NCBI RefSeq assembly: GCF_001646785.1
Contig: NZ_LRRH01000079.1
Coordinates: 1 to 41,409, forward strand
From: Rhodococcus phenolicus
GTDB taxonomy: Bacteria > Actinomycetota > Actinomycetes > Mycobacteriales > Mycobacteriaceae
DNA length: 41,409 bases
Reading direction: 5' to 3'
The translations under genes and the position numbers were made by a program. Position 1 is the first letter of the stretch, and each line of letters starts with the position of its first letter. Below the pieces are notes generated by a model that searched no databases, was not told the origin of the DNA, and was given only the letters and a program-made list of their open reading frames with translations. Below are positions 26,982 through 34,204 of this stretch, in pieces.

Positions 26982-27060
26982 GCCGAACGCTGACGATGTC
27001 ACCGCAACCGATGATGCGGCGCACTGCTTCCCCCGCCCGGAACCGGACAGGCTCGAAGCC

Positions 27061-27285
27061 ATGCGAGAACCACACGAGGGAACCCTGCTGACCGACCTGC
27101 TCGAGTTCGGTCCCGCCCCGATGATGACCCGGGAACTGGTCGTCATCGATATCCCGCTGCTGGCGGCGGTGTTCGCGCCGGCGGGGCCGAGTCCGCTGTT
27201 CTGGGCTGGCGCCGGGGCCGCCGTGGTGTACCTGGCGGCGCGGTTCGCGATCGGGGTGCGCGCGTGGAATCGGGTGGAGCGGTGA
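27061..27285 (+). CDS. Hypothetical small membrane protein
   Basis: A possible 74-residue protein that I do not recognise. Residues 1-24 are polar (MREPHEGTLLTDLLEFGPAP). Two hydrophobic stretches follow, about 26-42 (LVVIDIPLLAAVFAP) and 47-66 (FWAGAGAAVVYLAARFAIGV), which could be membrane helices separated by a Pro-Ser turn. CAGGCT, a near match to the leaderless -10 box, lies exactly 7 nt before the ATG, which supports a real gene. Its stop is in the same frame as, and immediately before, a fragment of a LuxR-family regulator, so the locus is probably the scar of a deletion. Confidence 0.45.
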   Translation: MREPHEGTLLTDLLEFGPAPMMTRELVVIDIPLLAAVFAPAGPSPLFWAGAGAAVVYLAARFAIGVRAWNRVER

Positions 27286-27294
27286 CGGTGCGCG

Positions 27295-27363
27295 GTGACC
27301 AAGCTCGGCGCCGCCAACCGGCACGAGGCCGCGGTCATCGCCCGCAGGCAGGGCTGGATCTAG
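27295..27363 (+). pseudogene. Remnant of a LuxR/NarL-type response regulator C-terminus
   Basis: Twenty-two codons before a TAG stop read VTKLGAANRHEAAVIARRQG-W-I. This is the end of a LuxR-type helix-turn-helix domain: recognition-helix end, then KLGAANRxEAAxxARRxGW. The rest of the domain and the receiver are absent. The upstream sequence in this frame stops at the TGA of the small membrane-protein gene. It is a gene relic, not a functional regulator. Confidence 0.6.
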
Positions 27364-27382
27364 CCGTGGATGCGGCCCCGCA

Positions 27383-27865
27383 TCACAGTTTGTAGCCGAT
27401 GGTGCGCAGCAGCGCCTTGCGGTCGGCGACGTCGTCGTCGGTTTCCACGCCGAGCGGTGGGCTGCCGTCGATCACGCCGACGATGCCGCGTCCCAGGTCG
27501 GTTTCGGCGATCACGAGTTCGACCGGGTTGGCGGTCGCGCAATAGATGCCGCACACCTCCGGGACCTGCTTGATCGTGTTGAGCACGTTGACGGGGTAGC
27601 CGTTGTCGACGAACACGATGAAGCAGTGCCCCGCCCCGACCGTGAGCGCATTGCGGGTGGCCAGGTCCACGAGGGTGTCGTCGTTGCCGGATCGGCGCAC
27701 CAGGCGCACCCCGGACGCTTCGCAGAATGCGACACCGAACCGCAGGTGCGGGCTCGACCCGGCGAGCGCTTCGTGCAGGTCCTCGACGGTCTTGACGAAA
27801 TGGGACTGGCCGACGATCACGTTCGTGTCCTCGGGTTTGTCGATTGCGACGACACTCAGCTCCAC
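27383..27865 (-). CDS. Adenosine-specific kinase family protein (DUF355)
   Basis: A 160-residue protein of the small family annotated as adenosine-specific kinase (PF04008-type, first described from thermophiles). The chain opens MELSVVAIDKPEDTNVIVGQ. The family's central segments are the HLRFGVAFCEASGVRLVRRSGNDD stretch (quoted in part as FGVAFCEASGVRLVRRSGND) and GAGHCFIVFVDNGYPVNVLN. The terminus IVGVIDGSPPLGVETDDD is also typical. There is no signal peptide. Start GTG 27865 follows AAGGAGAG with good spacing. It lies 25 bp after the flavoprotein gene and is probably cotranscribed with it. The kinase activity is inferred from family naming; the in vivo role is unclear. Confidence 0.8.
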   Translation of the reverse strand: MELSVVAIDKPEDTNVIVGQSHFVKTVEDLHEALAGSSPHLRFGVAFCEASGVRLVRRSGNDDTLVDLATRNALTVGAGHCFIVFVDNGYPVNVLNTIKQVPEVCGIYCATANPVELVIAETDLGRGIVGVIDGSPPLGVETDDDVADRKALLRTIGYKL

Positions 27866-27890
27866 GGTGGTCTCTCCTTCGCGGCTCGGG

Positions 27891-29360
27891 TCACGACCGG
27901 CGGGTTTCGAGCAGCCGCAGCCACACCTCGCTGACCGTCGGATAGGACGGGACCGCGTGCCAGAGCGTGTCCAGCGGCACCTTCCCGACCAGTGCGATCG
28001 TCGCGGCGTGCACGAGTTCGGCGACCTCGGTACCGACGAACGTGGCGCCGGCGAGGGTGTCGGTGGCGCGGTCGACGACGAGCGCGGCGTGCCCGCCGAA
28101 GTCGTCGCGGGCCAGCGCCGAACCGGCGACCTCCAGGTCCACCTCGAGCACGTCGACGTCGAGTCCGGCCTCGCGGGCCGAACGGGCGGTGTGCCCGACG
28201 GACGCGATCTCCGGTTCGGTGAAGATCACCTGCGGCACCTGGTCGTGATCCGCGCTGGCGCGGTAGCGGGGATGGTCGAGGCCGCGGCCCTCGGCGCGGG
28301 CGGCGATCACGTCGCCGCACACCCGCGCCTGATATTTGCCCATGTGGGTCAGGGCGGCGCGGCCCGCGGCGTCCCCGACCGCGTACAGCCAGCCGCCGTC
28401 CACCTCGGTGACGTTCAGGTGATCGTCGACGGACAGGCGCGCGCCGGCGTCGAGTCCGACCGTCTCGAGCCCGAGGTCGTCGATGGTGGGTCGCCGGCCC
28501 GCGGCGACCACGATCTCGTCGACCTCGACGGTGGTTCCGTCGTCCAGGGCGACGGTGGCCGGCCCCCCGTGGATGCGCCCGATGCCGGTGTTGCGGGCAT
28601 CGTCGCGGGTGACCCGGCTGATCTCGGTGCCGAACCGCACGTCGATGCCGTGACGGCCGAACGTGCCGGTGACGGCGTCGGCCGCGAACGGTTCGACGCG
28701 GGGGAGCAGGCGCTGCCCGCGCACCACGACGGTAAGTTCCTCGACGCCGAGTTGTCGCAGCCACGTCGCGGTTTCGCACGCGACGACGCCGCCGCCGACC
28801 AGCAACATGCGCCGCGGAATCTCCACCAGATTCGTCGCGTCCCGCGATGTCCACGGCAGCGCCGCGCGCAGTCCGGGGGTGTCCGGCACGGTCGCGACGG
28901 TGCCCGTGGCGAGCACGACGGCGTGCCGTGCCCGCAGGGTGCGGGGCCGGGTGCCGTCGACGGCGACGGTGCGGTCCCCGGTGATCCGGGCGTGACCGCG
29001 CAGCACGTCGATTCCGGCCGAGTCTGCCCACAGCACCTGGGAGCTGTCGTCCCGGTGGTGGGTGAAGGAGTCGCGGCGGGCCAGCACGTCGGCGACGTCG
29101 ACGCCGTGCGCGGTGATCTTCTCCCCGACGCCGGGCATGTGGCGGGCTGCGGCGAGGATCTGCCCGGGTCGCAGCAGCGCTTTGCTCGGCATGCACGCCC
29201 AGTAGGAGCATTCGCCGCCGACGAGTTCGTGTTCGATGAGCGCGGCGGTGCGATCGCTGCCGGCGATCGCGTAGTTCGCGGCATTTTCCCCGGCCGGTCC
29301 GCCGCCGATCACGATCACATCGAAGGTGTCCCGGTCGGTGCCGGCGGTATCGGGACTCAT
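27891..29360 (-). CDS. FAD/NAD(P) pyridine-nucleotide-disulfide oxidoreductase family protein
   Basis: A 489-residue flavoenzyme of the lipoamide-dehydrogenase/mercuric-reductase fold. VIVIGGGPAGENAA (15-28) binds FAD, and GGECSYWACMPSK holds the redox Cys pair Cys-51 and Cys-56. RMLLVGGGVVACETATWLRQLG binds NAD(P) (quoted in part: LLVGGGVVACETATWL), and DGGWLYAVGDAAG is the second FAD motif. The dimer-interface helix, where true disulfide reductases have HPTxxE, reads SYPTVSE, so the catalytic His is a Tyr (about residue 473). Quinone- or dye-type reduction is therefore more likely than classic disulfide reduction. ATG 29360 lies 7 nt after TACCGT; GTG 29369 is the alternative start. Confidence 0.87.
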   Translation of the reverse strand: MSPDTAGTDRDTFDVIVIGGGPAGENAANYAIAGSDRTAALIEHELVGGECSYWACMPSKALLRPGQILAAARHMPGVGEKITAHGVDVADVLARRDSFTHHRDDSSQVLWADSAGIDVLRGHARITGDRTVAVDGTRPRTLRARHAVVLATGTVATVPDTPGLRAALPWTSRDATNLVEIPRRMLLVGGGVVACETATWLRQLGVEELTVVVRGQRLLPRVEPFAADAVTGTFGRHGIDVRFGTEISRVTRDDARNTGIGRIHGGPATVALDDGTTVEVDEIVVAAGRRPTIDDLGLETVGLDAGARLSVDDHLNVTEVDGGWLYAVGDAAGRAALTHMGKYQARVCGDVIAARAEGRGLDHPRYRASADHDQVPQVIFTEPEIASVGHTARSAREAGLDVDVLEVDLEVAGSALARDDFGGHAALVVDRATDTLAGATFVGTEVAELVHAATIALVGKVPLDTLWHAVPSYPTVSEVWLRLLETRRS

Positions 29361-29367
29361 CGGTCCC

Positions 29368-29373
29368 ACGGTA
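29368..29373 (-). promoter_or_regulatory. -10 box of the flavoprotein gene (leaderless)
   Basis: TACCGT on the minus strand ends 7 nt before ATG 29360. It lies in the 49-bp gap after the CobG-like gene, so this gene has its own promoter although the upstream gene points the same way. Confidence 0.45.
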
Positions 29374-29409
29374 GGCGGGTGCGGCGCCGTCCGGGCCGGT
29401 TCGGGCGGT

Positions 29410-30186
29410 TCAGTCCACGTGCGGGGAGTTCGCGTCGAAGATCAGGCCCATCGGCGCGAGCACCCGCACGACCTGTTCGGCGACCCCTTCGTCGAGGTCA
29501 CACAGCAGCACCGACCGCCACGGGGTGATCACCAGCGGGTGGTCGACGGCGGCGAGGAACTCGGCGGTGCGGGCGGGCAGCACCCCGCCGGCGAGGGCAC
29601 CGGCGAGCACGACCGTGCCGTCCGGGCGGTCCAGCCAGCCGATCGGGTGCGGCGGCGGCGCCGGGACCGGCGCCGGGTCGGTGTCCGGTGCGGCGGCGGC
29701 CGCGGGATCGAGCAGCACCTCGACGATGTCGTCGGGGGCGACCCGTACCCCGGTGTCGCGGCCGTCGCGGGCCAGCATCCACGACCCGCCGGGCAGCGCG
29801 CACACCGCGAGGTCGGGGGACAGCGCCACGATGTCCCCGCTGCCGTCGTCGAGACCGAGCACCGTGTCCGCCGTCGCCGCCGTGTCCAGCCGCCAGTGCA
29901 GGTCGACGGCGATCTCCCGCACGTCGGCGAGCCCGCCGATCCGGCCCGACAGCGGGGAGGCGACGACGCTGCGCCGGTAGGTGCCGTGCACGGTGAGCCC
30001 GGCCGCGGTGATCGGGCCGGCCAGGGCGTCCCGGTCGCCGTGCAGCCGCAGCCCGGCATGCTCGGTGAGGTGCAGTGCCGCATCGGCGTGCACGTGGGCG
30101 AGTTCGGCGAGAGCCTGCAGTTGCGCCGCGCTGACGGCACCGCCCGGCAGGTGCACGTCGACGGCGGCGGATCGGGATTGCGACAT
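29410..30186 (-). CDS. CobG-like (precorrin-3B synthase-like) protein, C-terminally truncated
   Basis: A 258-residue protein similar to the first two thirds of CobG, the oxygen-dependent precorrin-3B synthase of aerobic cobalamin biosynthesis. The nitrite/sulfite-reductase half domains are recognisable in VDVHLPGGAVSAAQLQALAE, ALHLTEHAGLRLHGD, VVASPLSGRIGGLADVREI and PLVITPWRSVLLCDLDEG. The chain ends LAPMGLIFDANSPHVD. In full CobG the next residues contain the cysteine cluster (CxGxPGC type) that binds the 4Fe-4S/siroheme centre. Only two Cys residues remain and no such motif is found after the stop. It may be a decayed gene or a re-purposed one. Start ATG 30186 is probably leaderless. Confidence 0.75.
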   Translation of the reverse strand: MSQSRSAAVDVHLPGGAVSAAQLQALAELAHVHADAALHLTEHAGLRLHGDRDALAGPITAAGLTVHGTYRRSVVASPLSGRIGGLADVREIAVDLHWRLDTAATADTVLGLDDGSGDIVALSPDLAVCALPGGSWMLARDGRDTGVRVAPDDIVEVLLDPAAAAAPDTDPAPVPAPPPHPIGWLDRPDGTVVLAGALAGGVLPARTAEFLAAVDHPLVITPWRSVLLCDLDEGVAEQVVRVLAPMGLIFDANSPHVD

Positions 30187-30192
30187 GAGGTC

Positions 30193-30198
30193 AGGCTA
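30193..30198 (-). promoter_or_regulatory. -10 box of the CobG-like gene (leaderless)
   Basis: TAGCCT on the minus strand ends 6 nt before ATG 30186. A -10 box for the opposite PPOX gene lies 44 bp away, so the two promoters are back to back. Confidence 0.5.
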
Positions 30199-30241
30199 GA
30201 ACGACGGCACGTCGCGGCGGCGCCCGGGCCGTGCGGCTGCG

Positions 30242-30247
30242 TAGGGT
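30242..30247 (+). promoter_or_regulatory. -10 box of the second PPOX gene (leaderless)
   Basis: TAGGGT ends 6 nt before ATG 30254. The in-frame GTG at 30248 touches the -10 box and cannot be the start of a transcript from this promoter, which decides the start in favour of ATG. Confidence 0.5.
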
Positions 30248-30253
30248 GTGATC

Positions 30254-30658
30254 ATGTCCGATGGGGATCTCACGCGGCCGTCGTTCGCCGACCTCGCCGC
30301 CGCCAAGTACGTGCTGCTGAGCACCTTCCGCAAGAACGGCACCGCCGTGCCCACGGCCGTGTGGGCCGCCGCCGACGGCGACCGGTTGCTGGTGTGGACC
30401 GCGACCGCCTCGCACAAGGTCACCCGGCTGCGCCGCGACCCACGTATCACCCTGGCGGTGTGTGACGCCCGCGGAAAGCCGCGCAGCGCCGCGGTGCCGG
30501 GCACCGCCGTCGTCCTCGACGACGCCGGCACCGAGCACACCCGCGCCGTGATCGCCCGCAAATACGGGATTCTCGGCTGGCTCGGAGTGAAGGGCAGCCT
30601 GCTGCGCCGCGGCCGGTCCGGCACGATCGGTCTCGCCTGCAGCATCGACGAACCGTAG
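30254..30658 (+). CDS. PPOX-class F420-dependent oxidoreductase
   Basis: A 134-residue split-barrel protein. PSFADLAAAKYVLLSTFRKN opens the barrel, and GTAVPTAVWAAADGDRLLVW and HKVTRLRRDPRITLAVCDAR follow the F420-binding PPOX pattern. The last part contains KYGILGWLGVKGSLLRRGRS. Its divergent position beside a CobG-like gene recalls M. tuberculosis, where Rv2061c of this family lies near cobN and cobG. That suggests the pair is a leftover of the same ancestral neighbourhood. Cofactor is inferred from the family, and the substrate is unknown. Confidence 0.83.
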   Translation: MSDGDLTRPSFADLAAAKYVLLSTFRKNGTAVPTAVWAAADGDRLLVWTATASHKVTRLRRDPRITLAVCDARGKPRSAAVPGTAVVLDDAGTEHTRAVIARKYGILGWLGVKGSLLRRGRSGTIGLACSIDEP

Positions 30659-30670
30659 TCTCGCCGAGGG

Positions 30671-30687
30671 CGGCGATCCGATCGCCG
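30671..30687. terminator. Short hairpin between the PPOX and glutathione peroxidase genes
   Basis: CGGCGAT (30671-30677) pairs perfectly with ATCGCCG (30681-30687) around a CCG loop, 13 bases after the PPOX stop. It may be a weak terminator or an operator for the next gene. Confidence 0.35.
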
Positions 30688-30730
30688 TGTCCGGCAGCTT
30701 CATCCGATCCGAGAACGAGGAAACGACTTC

Positions 30731-31261
30731 ATGAGCGTCCACAGCTTCACCGTCGACACCGCCGACGGAACCACCGAGGACCTGAGCCGCTACGCCGGCA
30801 AGTACCTGCTGATCGTCAACGTCGCCAGCAAGTGCGGCCTGACCCCGCAGTACGAGGGTCTCGAGGCGCTGCACCGGCAGTCCGGCGACACGCTGCAGAT
30901 CATCGGATTCCCGTGCAACCAGTTCGCCGGTCAGGAACCGGGCACCGACGCCGAGATCCAGGAGTTCTGCCGGCTCAGCTACGACGTGACGTTCCCCGTG
31001 TACGGGAAGATCGATGTCAACGGGGACGACGCGCACGCCCTGTACCGGCACCTGCGCGCCGAGGCTCCCGGAGATTTCGGTCCCGACCACGGGTTCCTGT
31101 ACGAACACGTCAGCAAGACGATGCCCGAGTCGATCGGCACCGACGCGGTGAAGTGGAACTTCACCAAGTTCCTCGTGGACCCCGACGGCGCGGTCGTGCG
31201 CCGGTTCGAGCCGACCGTCACCCCCGACGAGATCGGCCGGCAGGTCGCCGACCTGGCCTGA
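30731..31261 (+). CDS. Glutathione peroxidase family protein (thiol peroxidase)
   Basis: A 176-residue thioredoxin-fold peroxidase that reduces hydroperoxides. The peroxidatic residue is Cys-35 (NVASKCGLTPQYEGLE), in place of selenocysteine. The tetrad partners Gln-64 (FPCNQFAGQEPG) and Trp-142/Asn-143 (VKWNFTKFLVDPDG) are present. Cys-80 (IQEFCRLSY) lies on the helix where the resolving Cys of thioredoxin-dependent GPx sits. An insertion of about 17 residues before KWNF (DFGPDHGFLYEHVSKTMPES) explains the length above the usual 160. Mycolata use mycothiol and thioredoxin rather than glutathione, so thioredoxin is the likely reductant. GAGGA lies about 11 nt before the ATG. Confidence 0.9.
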   Translation: MSVHSFTVDTADGTTEDLSRYAGKYLLIVNVASKCGLTPQYEGLEALHRQSGDTLQIIGFPCNQFAGQEPGTDAEIQEFCRLSYDVTFPVYGKIDVNGDDAHALYRHLRAEAPGDFGPDHGFLYEHVSKTMPESIGTDAVKWNFTKFLVDPDGAVVRRFEPTVTPDEIGRQVADLA

Positions 31262-31272
31262 CCCTCCGGGCT

Positions 31273-31298
31273 GCCCGGGCACCGTTCGGTTCCCGGGC
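31273..31298. terminator. Bidirectional terminator between glutathione peroxidase and tldE
   Basis: GCCCGGG (31273-31279) pairs with CCCGGGC (31292-31298), and inside it ACCG pairs with CGGT around TT. It lies in the 47-bp gap between convergent genes. Confidence 0.65.
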
Positions 31299-31308
31299 GC
31301 ACCCGCGG

Positions 31309-32676
31309 TCAGCGGGCGGCGCTGACCGACGACATGTGGAAGTCCGGGATCCGCATCGGCGGCATCGCGGTGCGGGTGAACCAGTCCTTCCATTCCCGCG
31401 GCAGCGTCCGTTCCGTCGCGCCGACCTCCGTGGCGCGACGCAGCAGGTCCAGCGGTGATTCGTTGAACCGGAAGTTGTTCACGGCGGCGACCACCTCGCC
31501 GTCCTCCACCAGGTACACCCCGTCCCGGGTGAGGCCGGTCAGCAACAGCGTCGCCGGGTCGACCTCCCGCAGATACCACAGGGTGGTCAGCAGCAGGCCC
31601 CGTTCGGTGCAGGCGACCAGGTCGTCGATGCTCGCCGACGATCCGCCCGTGAGCAGCAGATTCTCACCCGGCGCGGTGACGCTGGCGCCGAACTCGGCGG
31701 CCGCGGCCCGCGGGTACGCCAGCGCGTGTACGGTCCCGTCCCGGATCCAGTCCACGCGGCCGGTGTCGAGGCCGTTGTCGAACACCGACACCGCGTCCGT
31801 CGATGCGGTCGCCGTCACGAACGGCGCGTACTCGAGTCCGGGCGCGAACGGATCCGAGAACAACGTCAGCGACAGCGGGGTCAGGAGCTCGCCGATCCGG
31901 GTACCGCCGGGCCGGGACAGCGCGGTGTGGCCCTCCTCCGCGCCGCGCCCCTCCATCGACCACATCAGGTAGATCATCAGGTCCGCCACCGCCGAGGACG
32001 GCAGCAGCGTCTCGTATCGTCCGGCGGGCAGTTCGACGGCCCGGCCCGCCCAGTCCAGCCGCCGATCCAGCTCGACGAGCAGGGCGGTGGTGTCGACGTC
32101 GCGGAAGTCGCGGGTTCCGGCGCCGGCCCACGCTCCCGGACCGTTCAGCCCGCCCCGTTTGCCGTGCACCTCGATCGACCCTTCCGGCTGGGTGTACCGG
32201 CGCCGCACCCCGGTGGAGGTGCCGAGCCATGTGGTGCGCACCTGATGGTGCGCGAACCCGTAGAGCCGGTCGGTGCCGTCGAAGCCTTCGGCCAGCGCAT
32301 CGACGACCTCGTCGAACACCGCGATGCCCGTACCGGTGAATCCGTCGGTCCAGTCACCGGTGGCGCCGGTGCCGTCGAGCAGCGGCATCGCATCGGTGGC
32401 CGGTGCCGCCTCGTCGGCGGCGGCACGCGCCGCCGCGACCACCGCGTCGATGTCGTCGGGATCGACGCTGCTGGAGGTGACGACCCCGACGCGGGTCGTG
32501 GGCTCACGCCGGATCGCGAGCACCGTCCAGGTCCGCGACCGCGACACCCCGTTGGTGGTCATCGAGTTGCCCGCCCACCGCAGCGCCGCCTCCGACACCT
32601 CGGTGACGAGCACGATCGTCTCGTCGGCCGTCGAGACGCGCAGCGCCCGCTCCACCAGCTCCTGCGCCTCGATCAT
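31309..32676 (-). CDS. tldE: TldD/PmbA family protein, TldE-like subunit
   Basis: A 455-residue member of the TldD/TldE (PmbA) family. In E. coli TldD and TldE form a heterodimeric metalloprotease that trims unfolded peptides and matures microcin B17; TldE carries no metal site. Consistent with this, no HExxxH motif is seen here. Family stretches include MTTNGVSRSRTWTVLAIRRE, ELPAGRYETLLPSSAVADLM, YLMWSMEGRGAEEGHTAL and the C-terminal LLLTGLTRDGVYLVEDGEVV. ATG 32676 overlaps the tldD stop (ATGA), so the pair is translationally coupled. It ends facing glutathione peroxidase across a strong hairpin. Confidence 0.88.
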   Translation of the reverse strand: MIEAQELVERALRVSTADETIVLVTEVSEAALRWAGNSMTTNGVSRSRTWTVLAIRREPTTRVGVVTSSSVDPDDIDAVVAAARAAADEAAPATDAMPLLDGTGATGDWTDGFTGTGIAVFDEVVDALAEGFDGTDRLYGFAHHQVRTTWLGTSTGVRRRYTQPEGSIEVHGKRGGLNGPGAWAGAGTRDFRDVDTTALLVELDRRLDWAGRAVELPAGRYETLLPSSAVADLMIYLMWSMEGRGAEEGHTALSRPGGTRIGELLTPLSLTLFSDPFAPGLEYAPFVTATASTDAVSVFDNGLDTGRVDWIRDGTVHALAYPRAAAAEFGASVTAPGENLLLTGGSSASIDDLVACTERGLLLTTLWYLREVDPATLLLTGLTRDGVYLVEDGEVVAAVNNFRFNESPLDLLRRATEVGATERTLPREWKDWFTRTAMPPMRIPDFHMSSVSAAR

Positions 32677-34184
32677 CGTCCACCCTCCGAACGCGTGTTG
32701 AGCACGTTGATGCCGCGCAGCAGCGCCGACGGACAGCCGTGCGAGACCGCCGCGACCTGTCCGGGTTGCGCCTTGCCGCAGTTCAGCGCACCCCCGAGCC
32801 GCCACGTCGACGGGCCGCCCACCGCCTCGAGCGCGCCCCAGAAGTCGGTGGTCGTGCCCTGGTAGGCGACATCGCGCACCTGACCGGCCAGTTCACCGCC
32901 GCGGATCCGGTGGAACCGCTGGCCGGTGAACTGGAAGTTGTAGCGCTGCATGTCGATCGACCAGGACTTGTCGCCGACGACGTACAGCCCGTCCTCGACG
33001 TCGGCGATCAGGTCCGCGGTGGACCGATCCACCAGGGGATCCGGTTGCAGTGACACGTTCGGCATCCGCTGGATCGGCACGTGATGCGCCGAATCCGCGT
33101 AGGCGCAGCCGTTCGAGCGTGGCAACCCGAGCCGCGGCGCGAACGCCCGGTCCACCTGGAAGCCCACCAGCACGCCGTCGCGTACCAGATCCCAGGACTG
33201 GGCGGCGACGCCGTCGTCGTCGAACCCGACGGTCGCGAGGCCGTGCGGGTCGGTGCGGTCCGCGGTCACGTGCATGACCTCGCTGCCGTAACGCAGCGAA
33301 CCCAGCAGGTCCGGGGTCGCGAAGGAGGTGCCCGCGTACGCGGCCTCGTAGCCGACCGCCCGGTCGAACTCGGTGGCGTGCCCGACCGACTCGTGGATGG
33401 TCAGCCACAGGTTCGTCGGATCGATGACCAGGTCCGTCGGTCCCGCGACCACCGACGGCGCCGCGGCCTTCTCCGCCAGCCACTGCGGTAGCGCCGCCAG
33501 CTCTCCGGTCCAGTCCCAGTGATCGTCGGACGCGAGATACTCCCAGCCGCGCCCGGTCGGGGGAGCGAGGGTCCGCATCGTCTCGAACACCCCCGCCGCC
33601 TGGTCGACGGTGGTCGCCTCGAGTTGCGGATGGATCCGCATCCGCTGCTGGGTGATCGCCGATCCGGCCAGGTCCGCGTAGAAGGTCTGCTCCTTGACCT
33701 GCACACAGTTCGCCGTCACGTGATCGACGCCGTCGGCGGCGAGCAACCGCTGCGACAGATCGGTGAGGATCGCGACCTTGTCGCCGACCGGCACCACGAA
33801 CGGATCCAGGTCGTACTGCGACACCCACACCGCATCCGGGTGAACCGGCTCGTCGGCCCACTGCACCGGATCCCGGTTGAGGGGCCGCAACGCCCGCGCG
33901 ACCTCGATCGCCCGGCCGGCCGTCGCTGCCGCCGCATCGACGGTCAGCTCGGCGTGCGAGGCGAACCCCCAGGTGCCGTCGACGAGGACCCGCACCGCCA
34001 GGCCGGCATCGACACCGTCCACGGAGGACTGCACCCCGCCATCACGCAGGGCCAGCGACTGGGTGCGCACCCGGTGCACCCGCAGATCCGCGTGGGTGGC
34101 CCCGGCCGTGCGGGCCACCGACAGCGCCGCATCGGCGAGTGCACGCAACGGCAGGGCGAGGAAATCGGCGTCGACGGTGTTCAC
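32673..34184 (-). CDS. tldD: TldD family metallopeptidase
   Basis: Catalytic partner of TldE, 503 residues. The N-terminal domain (HADLRVHRVRTQSLALRDGG) is followed by the zinc-binding motif HESVGH (His-264, Glu-265, His-269) in LWLTIHESVGHATEFDRAVG. The C-terminal beta-sandwich contains DKSWSIDMQRYNFQFTGQRF and the NCGKAQPGQ / SHGCPSALLRGINVL signatures. GTG 34184 gives the usual family N-terminus; GTG 34208, which overlaps the TSUP stop by GTGA, is an alternative adding eight residues. TSUP, tldD and tldE point the same way with almost no gaps and probably form one transcript. Confidence 0.9.
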   Translation of the reverse strand: MNTVDADFLALPLRALADAALSVARTAGATHADLRVHRVRTQSLALRDGGVQSSVDGVDAGLAVRVLVDGTWGFASHAELTVDAAAATAGRAIEVARALRPLNRDPVQWADEPVHPDAVWVSQYDLDPFVVPVGDKVAILTDLSQRLLAADGVDHVTANCVQVKEQTFYADLAGSAITQQRMRIHPQLEATTVDQAAGVFETMRTLAPPTGRGWEYLASDDHWDWTGELAALPQWLAEKAAAPSVVAGPTDLVIDPTNLWLTIHESVGHATEFDRAVGYEAAYAGTSFATPDLLGSLRYGSEVMHVTADRTDPHGLATVGFDDDGVAAQSWDLVRDGVLVGFQVDRAFAPRLGLPRSNGCAYADSAHHVPIQRMPNVSLQPDPLVDRSTADLIADVEDGLYVVGDKSWSIDMQRYNFQFTGQRFHRIRGGELAGQVRDVAYQGTTTDFWGALEAVGGPSTWRLGGALNCGKAQPGQVAAVSHGCPSALLRGINVLNTRSEGGR

Positions 34185-34204
34185 CCGCTCACCGTAGGAG
34201 ACGA

